Below, in pieces: positions 52,601-60,300 of a stretch of DNA of 64,000 nucleotides. The stretch's first letter is position 1. Each line of letters opens with the position of its first letter. Below the pieces are notes generated by a model. That model was not told where the DNA came from, ran no database searches, and saw nothing but the letters and a program-made list of their open reading frames with translations. Source of the DNA: Pristionchus mayeri (taxonomy: Eukaryota; Nematoda; Chromadorea; Rhabditida; Neodiplogasteridae); NCBI GenBank assembly GCA_036245805.1, contig BTRK01000004.1, forward strand, positions 48,052,690 to 48,116,689. The letters are read 5' to 3'. The translations under genes and the position numbers were made by a program.

Positions 52601-54404
52601 GCTTTGGACTCGGGAAGGGGGTGATTTTTCATCAAAAGCGTCATATCGGGCCGGTGAAAAAATCGATTCGGAGGCCAACACGAGGTCACTGAGACGTAAG
52701 AATAAGAAGTTAAGGATATTGTGAGGTGCTTTTCATAATGCCCACTTGATCCCGCTCCTAAACCTAAGCGTATTGGGGCTTTGGACTCGCGAAGAGGGTG
52801 ATTTTTCATCAAAAGCGTCATATCGGGCCGGTGAAATAATCGATTCGGAGGCCAACATGAGGTCAATGAGACGTGAGAATAAGAAGTTAAGGAGATTCTG
52901 AGGTGCTTTTCATAATGCCCGCTTGATCCAGCTCCTAACCCTAAGCGTATTGGGGCTTTGGACTCGGGAAGGGGGTGATTTTTCATCAAAAGCGTCATAT
53001 CGGGCCGGTGAAAAAATCGATTCGGAGGCCAACACGAGGTCACTGAGACGTAAAAATAAGAAGTTAAGGATATTGTGAGGTGCTTTTCATAATGCCCACT
53101 TGATCCCGCTCCTAAACCTAAGCGTATTGGGGCTTTGGACTCGCGAAGAGGGTGATTTTTCATCAAAAGCGTCATATCGGGCCGGTGAAATAATCGATTC
53201 GGAAGCCAACATGAGGTCAATGAGACGTGAGAATAAGAAGTTAAGGAGATTCTGAGGTGCTTTTCATAATGCCCGCTTGATCCAGCTCCTAACCCTAAGC
53301 GTATTGGGGCTTTGGACTCGGGAAGGGGGTGATTTTTCATCAAAAGCGTCATATCGGGCCGGTGAAAAAATCGATTCGGAGGCCAACACGAGGTCACTGA
53401 GACGTAAGAATAAGAAGTTAAGGATATTGTGAGGTGCTTTTCATAATGCCCACTTGATCCAGCTCCTAACCCTAAGCGTATTGGGGCTTTGGACTCGGGA
53501 AGGGGGTGATTTTTCATCAAAAGCGTCATATCGGGCCGGTGAAATAATCGATTCGGAGGCCAACATGAGGTCAATGAGACGTGAGAATAAGAAGTTAAGG
53601 AGATTCTGAGGTGCATTTCATAATGGCACTTGATCCCGCTCCTAAACCTAAGCGTATTGGGGCTTTGGACTCGCGAAGAGGGTGATTTTTCATCAAAAGC
53701 GTCATATCGGGCCGGTGAAGTAATCGATTCGGAGGCCAACATGAGGTCAATGAGACGTGAGAATAAGAAGTTAAGGAGATTCTGAGGTGCTTTTCATAAT
53801 GCCCGCTTGATCCAGCTCCTAACCCTAAGCGTATTGGGGCTTTGGACTCGGGAAGGGGGTGATTTTTCATCAAAAGCGTCATATCGGGCCGGTGAAAAAA
53901 TCGATTCGGAGGCCAACACGAGGTCACTGAGACGTAAGAATAAGAAGTTAAGGATATTGTGAGGTGCTTTTCATAATGCCCACTTGATCCCGCTCCTAAA
54001 CCTAAGCGTATTGGGGCTTTGGACTCGCGAAGAGGGTGATTTTTCATCAAAAGCGTCATATCGGGCCGGTGAAATAATCGATTCGGAGGCCAACATGAGG
54101 TCAATGAGACATCTAAATATCAAGGTAAGGAGATTTTGAGGTGCTATTCATAATGCCCACTTGATTCCGCTCCTAAACCAAAGCGTATTGGGATTTTGGA
54201 CTCGCGAAGAGGGTGATTTTTCATATAAAGTGTCATATCGGGCCGGTGAAATAATCGATTCGGAGGCCGACACGAGGTCAATGAGACGTAAAAATAAGAA
54301 GTTAAGGAGATTCTGAGGTGCTTTTCATAATGCCCACTTGATCCCGCTCCTAAATCTAAGCGTATTGGGGCTTTGGACTCGGGAAGGGGGTGATTTTTTA
54401 TCAA
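49671..54404. repeat. 177-bp satellite array, dimer/trimer organisation
   Basis: Two monomer types alternate. Type A has gtgaaaaaatcg, ccaacacgagg, cactgagacgtaag and gatattgtgagg. Type B has gtgaaataatcg, ccaacatgagg, caatgagacgtgag and gagattctgagg. The type A marker cacgaggtcactg is at 49,847, 50,201, 50,732, 50,909, 51,263, 51,617, 52,148, 52,679, 53,033, 53,387 and 53,917. The spacings are 354, 531, 177, 354, 354, 531, 531, 354, 354 and 530. A 531-bp trimer at about 51,684 is repeated at about 52,215 with the same gattctcagg change. The last monomers (54,100-54,404) carry cttgattccg, aaaccaaagcg and catataaagtg and are cut by the retrotransposon. Confidence 0.94.
54398..54404. repeat. 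Target-site duplication, 3' side of the element
   Basis: ttatcaa on the plus strand, the last satellite bases before the element. It matches 57,329-57,335. The boundary with the (tcaa)n tail is ambiguous by one tail unit. Confidence 0.8.
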
Positions 54405-54420
54405 TCAATCAATCAATCAA
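54401..54420 (-). repeat. (TTGA)n 3' tail of the retrotransposon
   Basis: Five tcaa units on the plus strand (TTGA in the element's sense) directly follow the coding end. One unit is shared with the target-site duplication. Short tandem-repeat tails in place of poly(A) are typical of RTE elements. Confidence 0.88.
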
Positions 54421-54421
54421 T

Positions 54422-57187
54422 TTATCTTATCAGGCGGAAACGCTCAGAAGATGATAGGTCGGTAGTCTTCATAAGTTGCACTCCACCAATGGCTGCCAAT
54501 AGCTCGGGATAGGTCGTCTCTCCATCGCGCGCGAGGCTTTCCGGGGGACGAGTCCTATTGAATGGAGTCCAGACAGTTGTCGCACGGCTCCACTGTTCCA
54601 CTCCCATTCTTCTGATCTTGAGGGCCCAGCGCGCTTTTCGTTTCAATCCTTCCTCATTCCAGTCTCTCAGCTTGGTAATCCCTCTCACGCGGTCATTCCT
54701 CCATCTGTCCCTCAGCGTGACTCCAAGCATCTTTCTTTCCATCTTCCTCTGGGTGACTCTCAGCCTCTCCTTCTCGCTAGATCTCAGAGCCCATACTTCA
54801 CACCCATAGAGAACTGTAGCCGTGATGCAGCTCTCGAAGACTCTCCTCCTGATCTTGATGGACAGAATTCGAGAAGATAGGAGGTGCGAGAGCTTACTCC
54901 AGGCCAGCCACCCTAATCGAATCCGGTGTTCTATTTCGTCGGAATGATCCAAGGGAAGAGCTATTCTTCCTCCGAGATAGGTGGCGCTATCGACGAATTC
55001 GAATCGCAGATTGCCGATGATTATTGGATTGCGGGTAGAGGTGCAGGAGGTGAGGAGGTTGGTCTTGCTTGCATTCACTTCGAGACCAACTCGGCTGCAC
55101 GCGTCCATCAGCTTCTTCAGCATTCGTTCCAGCTCGGGTCGAGATTTGGCAACGAGAGCCACGTCATCGGCATACTCCAAGTGGCAAAGGTTCCTTCCGT
55201 CGATTCTAATTCCATCTGACTCCCAGTCAATGTTGTCCATGGCTGATCGTAGCACTGCGTTGAAGAGACGAGGGGAGAGGGTATCCCCTTGGCGGACTCC
55301 TCGACGCACAGTCACAGGAACGAGCTCCTCATTAACTCGAATGAGTGTAGAGGAGGACTCGTAGAGACGGCGCAACATGTGGACGAGGGAGGGATGGGCT
55401 CCGAACGAGAAGAGGGCTTGCCAGCAGGCATTCCACTCCACACAGTCGAACGCCTTCTTGAAGTCGACGAACGCCAAGTAGATTGGGATACCGTACTCGG
55501 AGGTTCTTTCAGCGACCTGCTTGATGGCATGCAGGTTGTCGAGAGTACTGTAGCCGCGCCGGAAGCCGGTTTGGGTCGAGGACTCTGTTTCTTCAAGCAC
55601 AGTTTCGAGTCTCTGAAGAATGACTTTGGTCATTGTCTTCAGGGAAACGGTGAGGAGGGAGATGGGACGGAAGTTCCCAATGTTGGTAGGGTCTCCTTTC
55701 TTGTGCAGAAGAGTGACAATTGCTTCGGTCAGGTCGCTTGGAACAGCCTCTCCATCTACCAGATAGTTGAGTAGATCAGCGATAACGGGAGCAAGGTGGT
55801 TTCGAGAGTGGTATAGCATATCAGGGAGAATGCCATCCGAACCGGGTGAGTGACCACACTTGAGTTGGGACATCGCTTTGCTGACCTCATCGGGTAGGAA
55901 GGGAGGAAGGGGATCCAGAGGCTGAGGAGGGACTGGGAGTGGACACGGAACTGCAGGGGTGTAGAGACCGTCAAAGAAGCTCTGGACCACTGTCTTGGTA
56001 GCTGCTTGAGAGAGAGCACCAGTTACAGGGTGGGGAACTAGAAGGCGCTTCTTTGAGGTTTGCAGACTCAGCATGCTCTTCACGATGCTCCTTCCCATGG
56101 TTGCTGCTTGCCGTGCTTGCGCCTCCTTTCGCTTCCTGATGTCATCGACGAAACTCGTCCGGGCAGCTTTGCAGGCAGCTGAGTAGGCGACAGCTTGTTG
56201 GGAGTTGGATTGCAATTCATGGCGCATCGCTAGGAGCTTCCGCGTTCCACTCGAGATCCAAGAAGGGGATTGGCGCTTCCTCCAGCAGTTCGTTGCCGCG
56301 GTCTCCGTGAAAGCCTTTACCGTAGTATAGGCGTCGGCGGCAGAACTGGGGCGGGCAAGGGGCAGTGACGCGAGAAGGTTTGCGTTGACAGTAAAAGCGG
56401 TTCGATCGAAATCTAGCCGCTCCCTGCATCTTTTCTGCCTCGCCTTGCCAGGGAGGGAGAGGCACATCCGAACAAGGCGATGGTCGGAGTCAAACTCAAA
56501 CCGACCAACGACTCCACAGTTGACTACTCTCGCTGTGGCGGGCGCTGCAACGTAGTCAATTTGGTGGAATGCGGAGCCGTTTGGGGATCGCCAGGTCCAG
56601 ATTCGACCGTGCCGTCTCTTGGGGAACGTGTTCAGGATGCGCAGTCTGTTCCTCACGCAGAGCTCAGTGAAGCAGCGTCCGCGTGAGTTCGGTGTGGGAG
56701 AGGCAAAGTTACCGACAAATCTTTCATTGCCAGGTTCCCTCGCCACTCGACAGTTGAAGTCACCAACCAGAACTGGCATATGGCCTTTTGGGGCACTCCG
56801 CAGGGCGGTCTCAACCTGGTCTAGGAAGTCTTCATACGCGTCGTCATCGTAGGAAGACGTAGGGGCGTAAGCGCAGACCAGGAAGAGCCGTAGGTCGGGA
56901 AGGAGCAGAGTGGCCAAACGAGGGGAGAGGCCATTGAACACAGCTCCGCGCGCGAGTTGCGGTCGAAGCAAAAATGCCACGCCATGGGAAGCAGTGGGCC
57001 CGCCCGAGTGGTAGACTACAGTGCCTGAGGATGTAAGATTGAACGAGGCACAACCCACAATCCTGGCTTCCTGCACTGCAACCACGTCCCACTTGATCTT
57101 GTCGAGGGCGAGTTCCATCTCCGACTGCTTCTCCCTTGGGCCGAGCGTCCTGGCGTTGATGGTGCCGATGTAGAAGTGGCGACCCAT
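54422..57187 (-). CDS. RTE endonuclease-reverse transcriptase, frameshifted near the C-terminus
   Basis: Replication protein of the element: it nicks target DNA and copies the element RNA onto the nick. The frame is open from 57,328, but that start is a GTG in satellite-derived DNA. The first ATG is at 57,187 and leads straight into the endonuclease domain, so I chose it (921 codons; residues below count from 57,328). Endonuclease, about 51-290: GTINART (55-61), QE (86-87), Y154, GDFN (189-192), QIDYV (256-260), SDH (281-283), all catalytic positions present. Reverse transcriptase, about 535-790: NFRPISLL (552-559), QTGFRRGYST (586-595), FVDFKKAFD (620-628, catalytic D622), RQGDTLSP (679-686), YADD (719-722), YLGG (784-787). 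C-terminal RTE-type block LYGCEVWAL (840-848). A one-base loss in the C-run at 54,543-54,547 (codons 928-929) puts the last ~40 residues out of frame. The conserved RWRDDL motif lies just downstream in the -1 frame, ending at a TGA at 54,446-54,444. The rest is intact, so the copy is young but probably impaired. Similar proteins are often labelled craniofacial development protein 2-like. Confidence 0.9.
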   Translation of the reverse strand: MGRHFYIGTINARTLGPREKQSEMELALDKIKWDVVAVQEARIVGCASFNLTSSGTVVYHSGGPTASHGVAFLLRPQLARGAVFNGLSPRLATLLLPDLRLFLVCAYAPTSSYDDDAYEDFLDQVETALRSAPKGHMPVLVGDFNCRVAREPGNERFVGNFASPTPNSRGRCFTELCVRNRLRILNTFPKRRHGRIWTWRSPNGSAFHQIDYVAAPATARVVNCGVVGRFEFDSDHRLVRMCLSLPGKARQKRCRERLDFDRTAFTVNANLLASLPLARPSSAADAYTTVKAFTETAATNCWRKRQSPSWISSGTRKLLAMRHELQSNSQQAVAYSAACKAARTSFVDDIRKRKEAQARQAATMGRSIVKSMLSLQTSKKRLLVPHPVTGALSQAATKTVVQSFFDGLYTPAVPCPLPVPPQPLDPLPPFLPDEVSKAMSQLKCGHSPGSDGILPDMLYHSRNHLAPVIADLLNYLVDGEAVPSDLTEAIVTLLHKKGDPTNIGNFRPISLLTVSLKTMTKVILQRLETVLEETESSTQTGFRRGYSTLDNLHAIKQVAERTSEYGIPIYLAFVDFKKAFDCVEWNACWQALFSFGAHPSLVHMLRRLYESSSTLIRVNEELVPVTVRRGVRQGDTLSPRLFNAVLRSAMDNIDWESDGIRIDGRNLCHLEYADDVALVAKSRPELERMLKKLMDACSRVGLEVNASKTNLLTSCTSTRNPIIIGNLRFEFVDSATYLGGRIALPLDHSDEIEHRIRLGWLAWSKLSHLLSSRILSIKIRRRVFESCITATVLYGCEVWALRSSEKERLRVTQRKMERKMLGVTLRDRWRNDRVRGITKLRDWNEEGLKRKARWALKIRRMGVEQWSRATTVWTPFNRTRPPESLARDGETTYPELLAAIGGVQLMKTTDLSSSERFRLIR
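54543..54547 (-). other. Frameshift site in the retrotransposon ORF
   Basis: Five G on the plus strand (five C in sense). Upstream of it the frame encodes the RTE C-terminal block up to TRPP. Downstream the family motif RWRDDL and a tryptophan-rich end are readable only in the -1 frame, so the ancestor most simply had six C here. A sequencing or assembly error in the homopolymer would give the same picture. Confidence 0.75.
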
Positions 57188-57284
57188 CGTGGCGGCGTAC
57201 AACTCCCGCGTGCCAACGCGTCTGGGAGAGGGAATCCGGGCGGGCGGAACCGGAGACGGAGAGACGAAATCGCACTCAACCGCT

Positions 57285-57319
57285 CGCCACACACTTGAGA
57301 ACCCAGAATGAGTGTGGCG
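57285..57319 (-). other. Inverted repeat in the element 5' region, possible stem-loop
   Basis: cgccacac at 57,285-57,292 pairs with gtgtggcg at 57,312-57,319, giving an 8-bp perfect stem with a 19-base loop near the 5' end of the element RNA. RTE and related elements can carry structured 5' ends (some with ribozymes). Eight base pairs is too little to claim a ribozyme. Confidence 0.45.
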
Positions 57320-57348
57320 ATATGACACTTATCAAAAGTGTCATATCG
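57318..57348. repeat. 13-bp perfect inverted repeat across the 5' junction of the element
   Basis: cgatatgacactt (57,318-57,330) and aagtgtcatatcg (57,336-57,348) are perfect reverse complements around a 5-base loop, atcaa. The right arm is ordinary satellite. The left arm is satellite in inverted orientation at the very 5' end of the element. The two outer bases of the target-site duplication are part of the left arm. Confidence 0.9.
57329..57335. repeat. Target-site duplication, 5' side of the element
   Basis: ttatcaa, identical to 54,398-54,404. The satellite continues in register from here: the same bases recur at 57,683, 354 bp (two monomers) further on. Confidence 0.82.
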
Positions 57349-60300
57349 GGCCGGTGAAAAAATCGATTCGGAGGCCAACATGAGGTCAATAAGACATCTA
57401 AATATCAAGGTAAGGAGATTTTGAGGTGCTATTCATAATGCCCACTTGATTCCGCTCCTAAACCAAAGCGTATTGGGATTTTGGACTCGCGAAGAGGGTG
57501 ATTTTTCATATAAAGTGTCATATCGGGCCGGTGAAATAATCGATTCGGAGGCCGACACGAGGTCAATGAGTCGTAAAAATAAGAAGTTAAGGAGATTCTG
57601 AGGTGCTTTTCATAATGCCCACTTGATCCCGCTCCTAAATCTAAGCGTATTGGGGCTTTGGACTCGGGAAGGGGGTGATTTTTTATCAAAAGTGTCATAT
57701 CATGCCGGTAAAAAAATCGATTCGGAGGCCAACACGAGGTCACTGAGACGTAAAAATAAGAAGTTAAGGAGATTCTGAGGTGATTTTCATAATGCCACTT
57801 GATCCAGCTCCTAAACCTAAGCGTATTGGGGTTTGGACTCGGGAAGGGGGTGATTTTTCATCGTGTCATATCGGGCCGGTGAAATAATCGATTCGGAGGC
57901 CAACATGAGGTCAATAAGACATCTAAATATGAAGGTAAGGAGATTTTGAGGTGCTATTCATAATGCCTACTTGATCCCGCTCCTAAACCTAAGCGTATTG
58001 GGGCTTTGGACTCGGGAAGGGGGTGATTTTTCATCAAAAGTGTCATATCGGGCCGGTGAAAAAATCGATTCGGAGGCCAACATGAGGTCAATAAGACATC
58101 TAAATATGAAAGTAAGGAGATTTTGAGGTGCTATTCATAATGCCTACTTGATCCCGCTCCTAAACCTAAGCGTATTGGGGCTTTGGACTCGGGAAGGGGG
58201 TGATTTTTCATCAAAAGTGTCATATCGGGCCGGTGAAAAAATCTATTCGGAGGCCAACATGAGGTCAATGAGACGTAAAAATAAGAAGATAAGGAGATTT
58301 TGAGGTGCTTTTCATAATGCCCACTTGATCCCGCTCCTAAACCTAAGCGTATTGGGGCTTTGGACTCGCGAAGAGGGTGATTTTTCATCAAAAGCGATAC
58401 CGGGTCGGTGAAATAATCGATTCGGAGGCCAACATGAGGTCAATGAGACGTGAGAATAAGAAGTTAAGGAGATTCTGAGGTGCTTTTCATAATGCCCACT
58501 TGATCCCGCTCCTAAATCTAAGCGTATTGGGGCTTTGGACTCGGGAAGGGGGTGATTTTTTATCAAAAGTGTCATATCATGCCGGTAAAAAAATCGATTC
58601 GGAGGCCAACACGAGGTCACTGAGACGTAAAAATAAGAAGTTAAGGAGATTCTGAGGTGCTTTTCATAATGCCACTTGATCCAGCTCCTAAACCTAAGCG
58701 TATTGGGGCTTTGGACTCGGGAAGGGGGTTGATTTTTCATCAAAAGTGTCATATCGGGCCGGTGAAAAAATCGATTCGGAGGCCAACATGAGGTCAATAA
58801 GACATCTAAATATGAAGGTAAGGAGATTTTGAGGTGCTATTCATAATGCCTACTTGATCCCGCTCCTAAACCTAAGCGTATTGGGGCTTTGGACTCGGGA
58901 AGAGGGTGATTTTTCATATAAAGTGTCATATCGGGCCGGTGAAATAATCGATTCGGAGGCCGACACGAGGTCAATGAGACGTAAAAATAAGAAGTTAAGG
59001 AGATTCTGAGGTGCTTTTCATAATGCCCACTTGATCCAGCTCCTAAACCTAAGCGTATTGGGGCTTTGGACTCGGGAAGGGGGTGATTTTTTATCAAAAG
59101 TGTCATATCATGCCGGTAAAAAAATCGATTCGGAGGCCAACACGAGGTCACTGAGACGTAAAAATAAGAAGTTAAGGAGATTCTGAGGTGCTTTTCATAA
59201 TGCCACTTGATCCAGCTCCTAAACCTAAGCGTATTGGGGCTTTGGACTCGGGAAGGGGGTTGATTTTTCATCAAAAGTGTCATATCGGGCCGGTGAAAAA
59301 ATCGATTCGGAGGCCAACATGAGGTCAATAAGACATCTAAATATGAAGGTAAGGAGATTTTGAGGTGCTATTCATAATGCCTACTTGATCCCGCTCCTAA
59401 ACCTAAGCGTATTGGGGCTTTGGACTCGGGAAGAGGGTGATTTTTCATATAAAGTGTCATATCGGGCCGGTGAAATAATCGATTCGGAGGCCGACACGAG
59501 GTCAATGAGACGTAAAAATAAGAAGTTAAGGAGATTCTGAGGTGCTTTTCATAATGCCCACTTGATCCAGCTCCTAAACCTAAGCGTATTGGGGCTTTGG
59601 ACTCGGGAAGGGGGTTGATTTTTCATCAAAAGTGTCATATCGGGCCGGTGAAAAAATCGATTCGGAGGCCAACATGAGGTCAATAAGACATCTAAATATG
59701 AAGGTAAGGAGATTTTGAGGTGCTTTTCATAATGCCCACTTGATCCCGCTCCTAAACTTAAGCGTATTGGGGCTTTGGACTCGCGAAGAGGGTGATTTTT
59801 CATCAAAAGCGTCATATCGGGTCGGTGAAATAATCGATTCGGAGGCCAACATGAGGTCAATGAGACGTGAGAATAAGAAGTTAAGGAGATTCTGAGGTGC
59901 TTTTCATAATGCCCACTTGATCCCGCTCCTAAATCTAAGCGTATTGGGGCTTTGGACTCGGGAAGAGGGTGATTTTTCATCAAAAGTGTCATATCGGGCC
60001 GGTGAAAAAATCTATTCGGAGGCCAACATGAGGTCAATGAGACGTAAAAATAAGAAGATAAGGAGATTTTGAGGTGCTTTTCATAATGCCCACTTGATCC
60101 CGCTCCTAAACCTAAGCGTATTGGGGCTTTGGACTCGCGAAGAGGGTGATTTTTCATCAAAAGCGATATCGGGTCGGTGAAATAATCGATTCGGAGGCCA
60201 ACATGAGGTCAATGAGACGTGAGAATAAGAAGTTAAGGAGATTCTGAGGTGCTTTTCATAATGCCACTTGATCCAGCTCCTAAACCTAAGCGTATTGGGG

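Larger units (their letters stand above)
54405..57328 (-). mobile_element. RTE-type non-LTR retrotransposon inserted in satellite
   Basis: A 2.9-kb insertion that interrupts the satellite on the minus strand. It has a single long ORF with AP-type endonuclease and reverse transcriptase, no LTRs, no gag-like ORF, only ~39 bp after the probable ancestral stop, and a (TTGA)n tail. This is the architecture of the RTE clade (RTE-1, BovB relatives). It is flanked by 7-bp duplications (ttatcaa). Removing 2,931 bp (element plus one duplication) restores the satellite register exactly: matching flanking segments are 3,285 bp apart, which is 2,931 + 354. The 5' end is an inverted satellite-like stretch, so the element may be slightly 5' truncated; full-length RTEs are usually a little over 3 kb. 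It is visibly more GC-rich than the satellite. It is the only transposable element seen in 64 kb. Confidence 0.93.

Noticed and set aside
1..54404. Dozens of minus-strand ORFs of 80 to 3,603 codons in the satellite, many opening with MTSCWPPNRFF, MLLLLDLMLA or MLASESIFSP
   Set aside because: All are the same 177-bp monomer read in one or two frames, joined or split by indels. Several opening codons are not ATG. No gene structure supports them.
54558..56852. Small plus- and minus-strand ORFs overlapping the retrotransposon (for example 54,981-55,364 and 55,289-55,774)
   Set aside because: They are shadows of the reverse transcriptase/endonuclease frame, which alone contains recognisable domains.
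57285..57319. Hammerhead or HDV-like ribozyme at the element 5' end
   Set aside because: Only an 8-bp stem is seen. No catalytic core motif could be recognised by eye.
57188..57328. The 47 codons upstream of the first ATG as part of the element protein
   Set aside because: They open with a GTG inside the inverted satellite scrap and have no recognisable domain. They could be 5' UTR or the remnant of a longer N-terminus.
57016..57408. A 130-codon minus-strand ORF joining satellite to the element 5' region
   Set aside because: It reads the endonuclease region in the wrong frame and begins in satellite. There is no evidence of a chimeric gene.
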